The notes beneath the pieces were generated by a model. The model was not told the DNA's origin. It saw only the letters and a program-made list of their open reading frames with translations, and did no database searches. Positions 1 to 8,111 of a stretch of 38,223 nt of DNA are shown here, one piece after another. A program made the position numbers and the translations under genes. The stretch is taken from positions 1 to 38,223 of the forward strand of contig CAZWZG010000008.1 of NCBI GenBank assembly GCA_964638245.1. Direction: 5' to 3'. Numbering within the stretch: position 1 is the first letter of the stretch; the number at the start of each line of letters is the position of its first letter. Origin of the DNA: CAZWZG01 sp964638245. GTDB lineage: Bacteria > Pseudomonadota > Alphaproteobacteria > Rhodobacterales > Rhodobacteraceae.

Positions 1-27
1 AACCCGCGTCTGCGGCATCCGAAATAA
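1..27 (+). CDS. C-terminal end of an ABC permease (partial)
   Basis: The first 27 bases read in frame as NPRLRHPK followed by TAA. Membrane permeases of the DppB/OppB type commonly end with a short basic tail of the form DPR(L/I)R, and the next gene is the matching DppC/OppC-type permease 12 bases downstream. I therefore infer that this is the last part of the first permease of the same importer operon. Only eight residues are visible, so the assignment rests on position and this short tail. Confidence 0.5.
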   Translation, partial: NPRLRHPK

Positions 28-39
28 GGGGGGCGAGAG

Positions 40-1149
40 ATGGAAGAAGCCGCAAACCTCGGCACGTTCGCGATCATCTACTTCGCGTTCCTGATCGTCG
101 TTACAAGCTATGCCGCCTATGTAAAAAACCGGGCCGCATTGTTCCTGCTTTTTGCACTTTTGTGCTTCTCACTTCTGACCGGGTTGCTGGGCGGTGCGAG
201 TGTTCTGGTCAATATCACCATTGGGGTCGCCCTATTGGCCGCCGCTGGCGGGATCAGCTACAGCTTCCGCGAGACGTTGATTCAGGTCTTGCCGCCTGAA
301 GGCGCCAAACTGATGCGGACGGCGCCTCTGACGGCGTCCTTCGGGATGTTCGTGATCATCGTCTACATGATCGCGGCAATCTTTGCGCCGATCATCGCGC
401 CCTTCGGGGAAAGCGATGTGGTGGGGGCGACGTTCGCCTTCCCAGGTGACGAAGCCACCGAAAGCGCGTTCCGGGGGGAGACCATGATCCTGGGCGGCGA
501 CCAGCTTGGTCGTGACCTGTTCAGTCGTCTGATCTACGGCGCGCGGAACACGGTTGGTATCGCTGTGGTCACGACCGCGATCGCCTTCTTTATCGGCACG
601 TTCTTTGGCCTTCTGGCCGCGACGGTCGGTGGTTGGGTCGATCAGCTTTTGGGTCGGATCGTGGACACGCTTCTGGCGATCCCGCAGCTGATCTTCGCGC
701 TACTGCTCCTGTCGATCGTGGGCACGAATGTGATCAACCTCACACTTGTCATCGCGCTTCTGTATTCACCGCTGATCTTCCGCCTTGCGCGGGCTGTCGC
801 CCAGAACATCGTGGTGATGGATTATATCGAGGCGGCGCGTCTGCGCGGGGAAAGCACGTTCTACCTGATCAGCCGTGAGGTTCTGCCCAACATCACCGCC
901 CCATTGGCGGCGGAGTTCGGGTTGCGCTTTTGTTTCGTGTTCCTTGCGATCTCGGCCCTGTCGTTCCTTGGCCTTGGCATTCAGCCGCCCACGGCGGACT
1001 GGGGTTCGATGGTGCGTGAAACGGCGTCGCTGATTTCGTTCGGCCTCTACACACCGCTGATCCCGGCGGGCGCGATTGCGCTTCTGACGGTGGCGGTGAA
1101 TTTTGTGGTCGACTGGATGCTTCACCTGTCCTCGGGTCTGAAGGAGTAA
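40..1149 (+). CDS. ABC transporter permease, DppC/OppC type, with N-terminal membrane extension
   Basis: This is the second inner-membrane permease of a peptide/nickel-type ABC importer (369 residues). The C-terminal 220 residues are a typical BPD_transp_1 domain: LGGDQLGRDLFSRLIYGAR is the conserved entry motif of OppC-like proteins, and the EAA loop (DYIEAARLRGES) contacts the ATPase. The protein is about 70 residues longer than usual DppC proteins. The first 75 residues add two or three hydrophobic segments before the usual first membrane helix near residue 100. The start has a purine-rich ribosome site (AAGGGGGGCGAGAG) just upstream. The ATPase gene follows 4 bases after the stop. Peptides or similar solutes are likely substrates, but the binding protein lies outside the window. 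Confidence 0.9.
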   Translation: MEEAANLGTFAIIYFAFLIVVTSYAAYVKNRAALFLLFALLCFSLLTGLLGGASVLVNITIGVALLAAAGGISYSFRETLIQVLPPEGAKLMRTAPLTASFGMFVIIVYMIAAIFAPIIAPFGESDVVGATFAFPGDEATESAFRGETMILGGDQLGRDLFSRLIYGARNTVGIAVVTTAIAFFIGTFFGLLAATVGGWVDQLLGRIVDTLLAIPQLIFALLLLSIVGTNVINLTLVIALLYSPLIFRLARAVAQNIVVMDYIEAARLRGESTFYLISREVLPNITAPLAAEFGLRFCFVFLAISALSFLGLGIQPPTADWGSMVRETASLISFGLYTPLIPAGAIALLTVAVNFVVDWMLHLSSGLKE

Positions 1150-1153
1150 TTTT

Positions 1154-2830
1154 ATGTCTGATGAAAAGAAACAAGTTCTCCTCGATATCAAGGACCTTCG
1201 GATCGAAGGGTATTCGGATGAGAAATGGGTCGAGATCGTACACGGGATCGACCTGACCCTTCACCGGGGTGAGGTGATGGGCCTGATTGGGGAATCCGGT
1301 GCAGGCAAGTCGACCATCGGGCTGGCTGCGATGGGCTTTACCCGCGACGGGTGCCGGATTTCGGGTGGCTCGGTCATCTTTGACGGAATCGACCTGACGT
1401 CGGCGACACGGACGGAGAAACGCGCGCTGCGCGGGTCGCGGATCGCCTATGTGGCGCAATCAGCGGCGGCGTCGTTCAACCCCGCGCACAAGCTGATCGA
1501 CCAGCACACGGAGACCTCGACGCTTCACAAGGTGTCGGGCAAGGCGGAAAGCCAGGCGGATGCGATCGACCTCTATCGGCGTTTGCGACTGCCCAACCCC
1601 GAGGAAATCGGGTTCCGCTATCCCCATCAGGTGTCGGGCGGTCAGTTGCAGCGGGCCATGACGGCCATGGCGATGGCGTGTCGGCCTGACCTGATTATCT
1701 TTGACGAACCGACCACGGCGCTGGACGTGACCACCCAGATCGAGGTGCTGGCGGCCATTCGCGACATCGTGGATCAGTTCAACACGGCGGCCCTTTACAT
1801 CACGCACGACCTTGCGGTCGTCGCGCAGATGGCGGACCGGATCAAAGTCCTGCTCAAAGGCAACGAGGTCGAAGAGGCCGAGACGCGCACGATGTTGAGC
1901 GATCCGCAAGAGCAATATACCAAATCGCTCTGGTCGGTGCGGGACTTCAAGCGCGAACAGAAGCCTGCGCCGCCCAAGGGCACGACGCCGATTGTCTCGA
2001 TCGAGAACATCGATGCGTCATACGGACCGGTCCCCGTGCTGTTTGATGTCAGCTTTGACATTCACAAGGGTCAGACGGTGGCCGTTGTGGGCGAATCCGG
2101 GTCGGGCAAATCGACCACGGCGCGCGTGATGACAGGGCTTCTGCCGCCGACGGCGGGGACCGTGAAGTTCAACGGTCAGGAATTGCCGCGCGACTATCGC
2201 CAACGCTCCAAAGAACAGCTGCGTCAGGCGCAGATGATCTATCAGATGGCCGATACGGCGCTCAACCCCAAGAAGACGATTGGGGAGATCATCGGGCGCC
2301 CGGCGGCGTTCTATGCCGGGTTGTCCGGGGTGGATCTGAAGAAGCGCGTGGACCAGTTGCTTGATCAGATCGAGCTGGAGCCGTCGCTTTACTACCACCG
2401 CCTACCGTCCGAGTTGTCGGGGGGCCAGAAACAGCGGGTCGGGATTGCGCGCGCGCTGGCCGCTGATCCGAGCTTTATCATCTGTGACGAGGTGACGTCC
2501 GCGCTCGATCAGCTTGTGGCCGAAGGCATCCTTCGGCTTCTGGACAAGCTCCAGAAAGAGCTGGATCTGGCGTATATGTTCATCACGCATGACCTCGCGA
2601 CGGTGCGATCCATCGCGGATGAGGTCGTCGTGATGCAGCAGGGCAAGGTGATCGAGAAAGGGCCAAAGGACGAAATGTTCACGCCGCCCCACCACGATTA
2701 CACGGACCTGCTGCTCAGCTCGGTTCCCGAAATGGACCCCGACTGGCTGGACAAGCTGTTGGCTGAGCGTGGCATGGAAAACCTTGGTGACGCTGCCGCC
2801 AACAAGATCGCCAAAGAGAGCGACAGCTAA
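1154..2830 (+). CDS. ABC importer ATPase with two nucleotide-binding domains (DppD-DppF fusion)
   Basis: A 558-residue cytoplasmic ATPase that powers the permeases upstream. It contains two complete ABC domains in one chain. Domain 1 has Walker A GESGAGKST (about 46-54), signature SGGQLQR (161-167), Walker B IIFDEP (181-186) and the switch histidine in ITHD. Domain 2 has Walker A GESGSGKST (313-321), signature SGGQKQR (422-428), Walker B FIICDE (441-446) and another ITHD. Fused DppD/DppF proteins of this length are common in Rhodobacterales. In domain 2 the usual EPTSALD is EVTSALD, so the proline after the catalytic glutamate is missing; this is tolerated in some family members. AAGGAG at 1141-1146 serves the ATG at 1154. 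The gene ends at a hairpin shared with aroB. Confidence 0.93.
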   Translation: MSDEKKQVLLDIKDLRIEGYSDEKWVEIVHGIDLTLHRGEVMGLIGESGAGKSTIGLAAMGFTRDGCRISGGSVIFDGIDLTSATRTEKRALRGSRIAYVAQSAAASFNPAHKLIDQHTETSTLHKVSGKAESQADAIDLYRRLRLPNPEEIGFRYPHQVSGGQLQRAMTAMAMACRPDLIIFDEPTTALDVTTQIEVLAAIRDIVDQFNTAALYITHDLAVVAQMADRIKVLLKGNEVEEAETRTMLSDPQEQYTKSLWSVRDFKREQKPAPPKGTTPIVSIENIDASYGPVPVLFDVSFDIHKGQTVAVVGESGSGKSTTARVMTGLLPPTAGTVKFNGQELPRDYRQRSKEQLRQAQMIYQMADTALNPKKTIGEIIGRPAAFYAGLSGVDLKKRVDQLLDQIELEPSLYYHRLPSELSGGQKQRVGIARALAADPSFIICDEVTSALDQLVAEGILRLLDKLQKELDLAYMFITHDLATVRSIADEVVVMQQGKVIEKGPKDEMFTPPHHDYTDLLLSSVPEMDPDWLDKLLAERGMENLGDAAANKIAKESDS

Positions 2831-2841
2831 GACATTGCAGG

Positions 2842-2862
2842 CCGCGCCCCTAGCGGGCGCGG
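2842..2862. terminator. Bidirectional hairpin between converging operons
   Basis: CCGCGCCC (2842-2849) and GGGCGCGG (2855-2862) form a perfect 8-bp stem with a five-base loop. The aroB stop codon (2850-2852, minus) lies in the loop, and the ABC ATPase stop is 12 bases away on the plus strand. There is no clear U-run on either side, so termination efficiency is uncertain. Confidence 0.6.
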
Positions 2863-3971
2863 TCCGCCAGCGCTTCGGTCAATACTGCGCGCACCGTTTC
2901 TGCAGGAACATCTTCGCTAACAAACGTATTGCCGATATCGCGAGCAAGGATGAAGCGTGTCTTGCCTTGGACCACCTTCTTGTCCTGCGCCATGAGGTCA
3001 AGGAGGCCGTCGGCATCGGGCAAATCGCCGGGAATATCACGCAAGGATTTGGCCATGCCCATCTCGGCCAGATGCTGGGCAACGCGGCTGGGCGCTTCTT
3101 GCGGGCACAGACCTAGACGCGCGGACAGCGCGAAGGCCAGACCGCAGCCGATAGCGACGCCTTCGCCGTGGAGCAACCGGTCGCTGTAACCGGTCGCGGC
3201 TTCGAGCGCATGTCCGAAGGTGTGGCCAAGGTTCAAGAGCGCGCGTTCGCCCATTTCCTTTTCGTCCCGCGCCACGATGCCGGCCTTGATCTCGACAGAG
3301 CGCGAGACGGCGTGGGTCAAGGCGCCCGGGTCACGGGCGCGGATCGCGGATGCGTTGGTTTCGAGCCATTCGAAAAACGGCGCGTCGCCCAGAAGCCCGT
3401 ATTTGGCAACCTCGCCGTAGCCCGCAAGGAAGTCGCGGTCGGTCAGGGTGTTCAGGATCGAGATGTCGGCAAGGACGAGGCTGGGTTGATGAAACGCGCC
3501 GATCAGGTTCTTTCCCTGGCGGGCGTTGATCCCGGTTTTGCCGCCGACCGAGCTGTCGACTTGCGCCAGAAGCGACGTTGGCACCTGCACAAAGCGCACG
3601 CCACGCCGCAGGACGGCGGCAGCAAAGCCGACCAGATCGCCAATGACGCCTCCGCCGAGGGCGAGCACCATATCGCCACGCTCGACTTTCTGATCGAGCA
3701 ACCAATCGACGGTCTTTTCCAGCTGCGCCCAGCATTTGGTCGCTTCGCCCGCGGGCAGGACCAATGCCTCGACTTCGATCCCCGGCAACGCGGCCTTCAG
3801 GGGGTCGAGGTGAAGCGCGGCGACGGTAGCATCGGTCACGACGGCAACGCGCGGGCGCGACAAGAGCGGCGCGATTTCGGCTTTGGCGTTGTCCAGAACG
3901 CCGGGTCCGGTGACGACTTCGTAGCTGCGTTCGCCAAGATCAACAGGGGTGCGAACGATGTCAGCGGGCAT
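2850..3971 (-). CDS. aroB: 3-dehydroquinate synthase
   Basis: Second enzyme of the shikimate pathway, converting DAHP to 3-dehydroquinate in the cytoplasm with NAD+ and a divalent metal. At 373 residues the length is normal. Visible motifs are the NAD-binding GGGVIGDLVGFAA (106-118), the substrate loop PTSLLAQVDSSVGGKTGIN (131-149), and the metal ligands Glu187 (GYGEVAKYG), His250 (NLGHTFGHALE) and His268 (LLHGEG). The start overlaps the end of aroK by 11 bases, so the two are probably cotranscribed and translationally coupled. This aroK-aroB order is the usual one in alphaproteobacteria. The stop codon sits in the loop of a terminator-like hairpin. Confidence 0.97.
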   Translation of the reverse strand: MPADIVRTPVDLGERSYEVVTGPGVLDNAKAEIAPLLSRPRVAVVTDATVAALHLDPLKAALPGIEVEALVLPAGEATKCWAQLEKTVDWLLDQKVERGDMVLALGGGVIGDLVGFAAAVLRRGVRFVQVPTSLLAQVDSSVGGKTGINARQGKNLIGAFHQPSLVLADISILNTLTDRDFLAGYGEVAKYGLLGDAPFFEWLETNASAIRARDPGALTHAVSRSVEIKAGIVARDEKEMGERALLNLGHTFGHALEAATGYSDRLLHGEGVAIGCGLAFALSARLGLCPQEAPSRVAQHLAEMGMAKSLRDIPGDLPDADGLLDLMAQDKKVVQGKTRFILARDIGNTFVSEDVPAETVRAVLTEALADRAR

Positions 3972-4518
3972 GGGCGCCTTCCTCTTCCAAAACGCCCCCG
4001 GCGCGCAAGGCTTCGATCACTTTCTGGGCCATTTCTTCAATGCTAAGGTCAGGTTGGGCTTCGACGTTGATGTCCGCAAGCGCATAGGTGTCGCGGCGAG
4101 CATGATATAGATCGCCGAGCGTTTGCTTGGGGTTTTCGGTGCGCAAGAGCGGGCGCGTGGTCTTGTGCCGTACGCGATTCCACAAAAGCTCCAGATCGGC
4201 GTTCAGCCAGACGGAGACGCCGTGTTTCGAGATCACCTCGCGGTTTTCGGGTTGTACGAAAACGCCCCCGCCGGTCGATAAAACCTGAAGCTGTCCGGTG
4301 AGCATCCGCATCAAAACCGCGCTTTCGCGTTGGCGAAAGAACGTCTCGCCATCGCGGGCGAAAATCTCGGCCACGCTCATCGCCGCTGCCTTTTCGATTT
4401 CGACATCCATATCCGCAAACGGCACGTCAAGCGCGCGCGCCAGGGCGGTGCCCACGGCCGTCTTGCCCGCCCCCATCATGCCGACAAGCACCACCGTTTT
4501 GGTCAAGCGATCGGGCAA
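3961..4518 (-). CDS. aroK: Shikimate kinase
   Basis: Phosphorylates shikimate at O3 using ATP, fifth step of the shikimate pathway (185 residues, cytoplasmic). Walker A is GMMGAGKT (13-20). The shikimate-binding aspartate lies in ADMD (35-38), with the binding arginine in FFRQRE (about residue 62), the glycine triad in STGGGVF (81-87), and the lid arginine in TRPLL (121-125). The reading frame has no ATG before the Walker motif. The best start is a TTG at 4518 preceded by AGGAG (minus strand, plus positions 4528-4532) at a spacing of 9. It overlaps aroB, its pathway partner, by 11 bases. Confidence 0.95.
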   Translation of the reverse strand: MPDRLTKTVVLVGMMGAGKTAVGTALARALDVPFADMDVEIEKAAAMSVAEIFARDGETFFRQRESAVLMRMLTGQLQVLSTGGGVFVQPENREVISKHGVSVWLNADLELLWNRVRHKTTRPLLRTENPKQTLGDLYHARRDTYALADINVEAQPDLSIEEMAQKVIEALRAGGVLEEEGAHAR

Positions 4519-4565
4519 ATGGGCAAGCTCCTGCTCATGAAATTCAAACCGGTGTTCTGAATGGC

Positions 4566-4600
4566 GTGATCTTGCTCAAAAGACCAGCTATAATACCTGT
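4566..4600. promoter_or_regulatory. Possible divergent promoter region of aroK and the xerD operon
   Basis: TATAAT at 4589-4594 on the plus strand overlaps TATTAT on the minus strand (4590-4595). On the minus strand TTGGTT precedes TATTAT by 19 bases, which is long. No good -35 box is visible for the plus direction. The region 4519-4699 lies between divergent genes and must hold promoters for both, but only the -10-like words are seen. Confidence 0.25.
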
Positions 4601-4699
4601 CATACCAGTCGGAGAACCAACTCCGGTCGCAGGCGTCGCAATCCTCGGGGGGCGTTTGCGGATGAGGCAGAGCCGGGGTCATATGGGGCTTTTTGCAAT

Positions 4700-4834
4700 A
4701 TGGGCAGGCTCTTACGCTTATTACTTGTACTTATTGTCGTGCTGGCTGCGGCGGTTCTGGGCTTTGCTTATCTTGGCGATTTGTCCCCGGAACAGTCCGA
4801 TGTGTTCGAACCCGTCGAGCTTGATGTTCAATAG
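4700..4834 (+). CDS. Small single-pass membrane protein (44 residues), xerD operon
   Basis: A short open frame of 44 codons, beginning MGRLLRLLLVLIVVL and ending VELDVQ. A short basic start (Arg3, Arg6) precedes a hydrophobic stretch of about 20 residues, then an acidic tail with LGDLSPEQSD. This is a typical plan for a small inner-membrane protein with the N-terminus inside. Its stop overlaps the start of the next gene by 11 bases, which suggests translational coupling. From memory, similar short proteins precede the secreted protein and xerD in other Rhodobacteraceae, but I could not check this. No strong ribosome site is visible. Function unknown. Confidence 0.7.
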   Translation: MGRLLRLLLVLIVVLAAAVLGFAYLGDLSPEQSDVFEPVELDVQ

Positions 4835-6329
4835 ATACGTCTCACTTGCTTTCCTGGGCTGGCTGGCCGCGGCAAGCGGGGCTTTGGCCCAGTCGGATGA
4901 GCCGATGTCGGCAATCGATTGGCTGTCGGACAGTATTTCCGATCCTCCGCCCGCAATAGAGCCTGGCGTCAGCGATGGCGCGGGCGTTGAAGAAGTGCGC
5001 GTTGTACCGCTGGAGCGGTCGCATTCAGCAGGGATCGGGTTGATATCGCCCAATGCGGCTGGGGTTCCGGCCGACCTTTGGGGGGCATCGCGCAGTGATG
5101 CTGTGGCGCGCGCGATCGTGCAGTTGCCTGAAACGCTGCTGCCAACGCTACAAACGACATTGAAACAGATTCTGATTGCGCGGCTCATTCCGCCTGCTGA
5201 CGTTGTGGAAGAAGAGACAAGCTCGATCTATCGGGCGCGCATTGACCGCCTTTTGTCCAAAGGGGCGCTGGATGAGGCGCGCGCGCTTTTGATCGCGGCG
5301 GATACAGATCAGCCAGATGTGTTTCGGCGCTGGTTCGATGTCGCGCTTTTGCTGGGCGAGGAAAACACAGCCTGTCGCGTAATGCGCACGAACCCGGACA
5401 TTCTTCCGACCTATCCGGCGCGGATATTCTGTCTGGCGCGCAATGGGGATTGGGATGTCGCCGCGCTCACCCTTGGAACGGCAGAGGCGCTTGGCCTGCT
5501 GACGCCGGACGAAGACATATTGCTGGCCGCGTTTCTGGACCCCGCGATCCTAGAAGAAGAGGCTTTGCCGCCGCCACCGGTGCGGCTGACCCCGCTCGAT
5601 TTCCGGCTTTATGAAGCGGTTGGAGAGCGTCTGCCGACGACCACCCTGCCCCTTGCCTTTGCGCGCGCTGACCTTAGCCGGGACAACGGTTGGAAAATTC
5701 GCCTGACCGCAGCGGAGCGTTTGACGGCGTCGGGGGCCTTGAGTTCTGGCGAATTGTTTGCGCTGTACCGTGAGCGCGATCCGTCGGCCTCGGGCGGGAT
5801 CTGGGAGCGGGTGGAAGCGGTTCAGGCGCTGGATCGCGCTTTGGCGACGAATGGCGATATCGCGGCGGCCCTTGAAGACGTCTGGAGCCGGTTTTCGGCA
5901 CGCGGGCTGGAAAGCGCACTGGCTGAGGAATATGCGCCCCGGATCGCCTTGCTGCCTGCGCCTTTGAGTGAAACGGAGATCAAGGTGCTGCATCTGGCCG
6001 GGCAAACAACGGGCCTTGGTGACCTTTTGCCGGATGCGGCGTTCCGTGAGGGCCTTTTGAATGGGCAGATGCCTGCGCCTTTTGACGCGGTCAGTCGCGC
6101 CATTGCCGATGGGTTTGCCCGATCCACTCCGCCGACCCGCCTGGCGGGCCTCATCGAGGCGGGCCGCTCGGGCGAAGCGCTTTTGCGGGCCATGGCGCTT
6201 TTGTCAGATGGGGCAAATGGCGATCTTGCGTCGATCTCAGACGGGATCGCGACGCTGCGCCTCCTTGGGTTTGAGGCGCATGCGCGACAAGCTTCGGTCG
6301 AGCTATTGCTGCAGGATCGGCGCGGATGA
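4824..6329 (+). CDS. Secreted, mostly helical protein of unknown function upstream of xerD
   Basis: About 501 residues. I place the start at the ATG at 4824 because it begins a clean signal peptide (VSLAFLGWLAAASGALAQ, cleavage near SGALAQ-SD). The 86 extra codons further upstream would overlap the small membrane protein and carry no recognisable domain. The mature part is rich in Ala, Leu, Glu and Arg, with many short helical stretches (IDRLLSKGALDEARALL and similar) reminiscent of TPR-like solenoids, though I cannot delimit repeats. Cysteines are few. It is translationally coupled to the small protein before it (11-base overlap) and to xerD after it (ATGA). Periplasmic location is likely. 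No catalytic motif is recognised. Confidence 0.8.
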   Translation: MFNRYVSLAFLGWLAAASGALAQSDEPMSAIDWLSDSISDPPPAIEPGVSDGAGVEEVRVVPLERSHSAGIGLISPNAAGVPADLWGASRSDAVARAIVQLPETLLPTLQTTLKQILIARLIPPADVVEEETSSIYRARIDRLLSKGALDEARALLIAADTDQPDVFRRWFDVALLLGEENTACRVMRTNPDILPTYPARIFCLARNGDWDVAALTLGTAEALGLLTPDEDILLAAFLDPAILEEEALPPPPVRLTPLDFRLYEAVGERLPTTTLPLAFARADLSRDNGWKIRLTAAERLTASGALSSGELFALYRERDPSASGGIWERVEAVQALDRALATNGDIAAALEDVWSRFSARGLESALAEEYAPRIALLPAPLSETEIKVLHLAGQTTGLGDLLPDAAFREGLLNGQMPAPFDAVSRAIADGFARSTPPTRLAGLIEAGRSGEALLRAMALLSDGANGDLASISDGIATLRLLGFEAHARQASVELLLQDRRG

Positions 6330-7237
6330 CGGACCGGATCGGTGCCTTTCTAGAAGCGCAGGTGGCCGAGCTTGGCGCCGCGGCGAACACGATCGAGGCG
6401 TACGCGCGCGATTTGAAGGATTTTCAGGCGAGCGTTCCTGACATGCTGGGCGCGGACCGCGCCGCGATCGAGGCGTATTTGACCGCGCTAGCGGCAGAGG
6501 GGCTGGCGGCATCGACCCGCGCGCGGCGTTTGTCGGCGATTAAGCAGTTCTATCGCTTTGCCTTTGAAGAAGGCTGGCGCGACGACAATCCTGCGATGCA
6601 GATCAAGGGGCCGGCGAAACCAAAGCGCCTGCCAGATACGTTGAGCGAAGAAGACGTGACCCGTCTTCTGGATACGGTTGCCGCCGCGAGCCGCGCGGGC
6701 GAACGGGCGCGCAACATCTGCCTGATGCAAATGCTCTATGCCACCGGCATGCGTGTGAGCGAACTTGTATCGCTGCCCGTTGCCGCCGTGCGCGGGGCAC
6801 CGCGCCTGATCCTGATCCGTGGGAAAGGCGGGCGGGAGCGGCACGTGCCCCTGTCCCCGCCCGCAATGGCGGCGCTGGAAGACTGGTTGATCGAACGGGA
6901 CGCTGCCGAGGCCGTTGCCCTTGCAAAAGGCAAACCGGCCTCCAAGTTTCTGTTCCCGTCGCGGGGCAAGACGGGGCACCTGACGCGGCATGCGTTTTCA
7001 GCGTTTCTGAAGGGTCTGGCGTTGGCTGCGGGCTTGGATCCCTCGCTCGTGTCGCCTCACAAACTACGCCACGCCTTTGCGACGCATCTTCTAGCCAATG
7101 GTGCGGATCTGCGCGCGATCCAGACGCTTTTGGGTCACGCAGATATCGCGACGACCGAGATCTACACGCATGTGCTGGATGCGCGTCTGAAAGCGCTGGT
7201 CGAAGAAAAGCACCCGCTGGCCAAGGTGGCGCTTTAG
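6326..7237 (+). CDS. xerD: Tyrosine site-specific recombinase XerD
   Basis: With XerC, resolves chromosome dimers at dif during division. It has 303 residues: an N-terminal SAM-like core-binding domain (about 5-88) and a C-terminal catalytic domain. All six catalytic positions are present: Arg143 (TGMRVSEL), Lys167 (RGKGGRERH), His245 and Arg248 (SPHKLRHAFATHLL), His271 (LLGHADI) and Tyr280 (TTEIYTHV). The start ATG overlaps the stop of the preceding secreted-protein gene (ATGA). XerC and XerD are hard to separate by eye; the GADLRAIQTLLGHADIATTE region and overall length favour XerD. The stop overlaps the stop of the converging phosphoesterase-like gene by 4 bases. Confidence 0.93.
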   Translation: MTDRIGAFLEAQVAELGAAANTIEAYARDLKDFQASVPDMLGADRAAIEAYLTALAAEGLAASTRARRLSAIKQFYRFAFEEGWRDDNPAMQIKGPAKPKRLPDTLSEEDVTRLLDTVAAASRAGERARNICLMQMLYATGMRVSELVSLPVAAVRGAPRLILIRGKGGRERHVPLSPPAMAALEDWLIERDAAEAVALAKGKPASKFLFPSRGKTGHLTRHAFSAFLKGLALAAGLDPSLVSPHKLRHAFATHLLANGADLRAIQTLLGHADIATTEIYTHVLDARLKALVEEKHPLAKVAL

Positions 7238-8046
7238 GCGGTTTCGGGTTGCTTGCGCAGGTCTTGCGGAAGAACGTCCTCGCTCGGCCAGATCCCGGTC
7301 TCTAGCGCGGTGTGATAGCCTTGGGTCAGTCCGGCAGCGACCATGGCATCACGGGCAGCGGACCAGTCATAGTCGAGGCTTTGAATGCTCGGCTCCGGGT
7401 CCAGTATCGCAAACCGCACCGCGCGCGCGCCGTCATGGGGCGGCATCCCGATGACACCGGCATTGATCCATTCCACACCCGCGACGCGCCGCACGAATGG
7501 AAATCCCGAGTGCCCGGCCATCACGCGGTCAATTGGCCCAACGGCATCCTTGATTGCCGCCACTTCCTCTTCGAAGGATGGCGCAGGCGAGGTCGACCAG
7601 ATGAAACGCGCGATGTCCGTTGCGCCGCCATGAATGACGGCCGTCCGCGTCCCCATCTGGGTGAACACCACCATATCGGGGAGCGTCGCCATCCAGGCCC
7701 GGTCGTGATCGTTCACGGCGCCGTTGGCATGGGCGAACCACGCGGCTGACAGGCGATCGCACGTAGTTCCCGGTGCAAAACCGCACCCGCAATCCTCCTG
7801 CCCCTCGGCCAGTTGTCGTTCACAGTTGCCCGCAACCACGATGTGACCCGCAGATCGAACCGCGGCGATCGTCTCGACCGGGTCCGCGCAGTAGGCGACC
7901 AGATCGCCGGTGCAGATCACGGTCTGGGGCGCAAGGTCGTCCAGCCGCGCTATCATCGCCTGCGTTGCCTGCAGGTTCGAATACGGCCCACCATAGATCG
8001 CAACCGGTCCGTCGATATTTCCGAGGTCACGCACGCTGATCGCCAT
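7234..8046 (-). CDS. Metallophosphoesterase-fold protein with altered metal ligands
   Basis: About 270 residues, resembling single-domain calcineurin-like phosphoesterases of the YfcE/ApaH-like type. The usual first motif D-x-H-G-N is here GGPYSN (19-24), so both metal ligands of that motif are replaced. GDLVAYCADP (47-56) matches the GD motif, GNCE (73-76) replaces GNHD/E, IHGGA (138-142) and GHSGFPF (178-184) correspond to the last motifs, the latter lacking its second histidine. Several cysteines (45, 53, 75, 86, 88, 96) could form another metal site. The start at 8046 has AAGGAG upstream at good spacing. A longer frame to 8127 would run into the divergent gene. Enzymatic activity is doubtful without test. 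Confidence 0.8.
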   Translation of the reverse strand: MAISVRDLGNIDGPVAIYGGPYSNLQATQAMIARLDDLAPQTVICTGDLVAYCADPVETIAAVRSAGHIVVAGNCERQLAEGQEDCGCGFAPGTTCDRLSAAWFAHANGAVNDHDRAWMATLPDMVVFTQMGTRTAVIHGGATDIARFIWSTSPAPSFEEEVAAIKDAVGPIDRVMAGHSGFPFVRRVAGVEWINAGVIGMPPHDGARAVRFAILDPEPSIQSLDYDWSAARDAMVAAGLTQGYHTALETGIWPSEDVLPQDLRKQPETA

Positions 8047-8111
8047 CTTGGCTCCTTGAAAACCGCCCCGCTCCAGCCCATAACGCTCTGGACCAGCGTT
8101 TAGAAAGCCCG

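Noticed and set aside
3168..4046. Long plus-strand open frame opposite aroB (292 codons)
   Set aside because: It is antisense to aroB in a GC-rich coding region, where long shadow frames are expected; no domain is recognisable.
4566..4823. Longer N-terminus (86 extra residues) for the secreted protein upstream of xerD
   Set aside because: It overlaps the small 44-residue gene, lies before a clean signal peptide at 4824, and has no recognisable domain.
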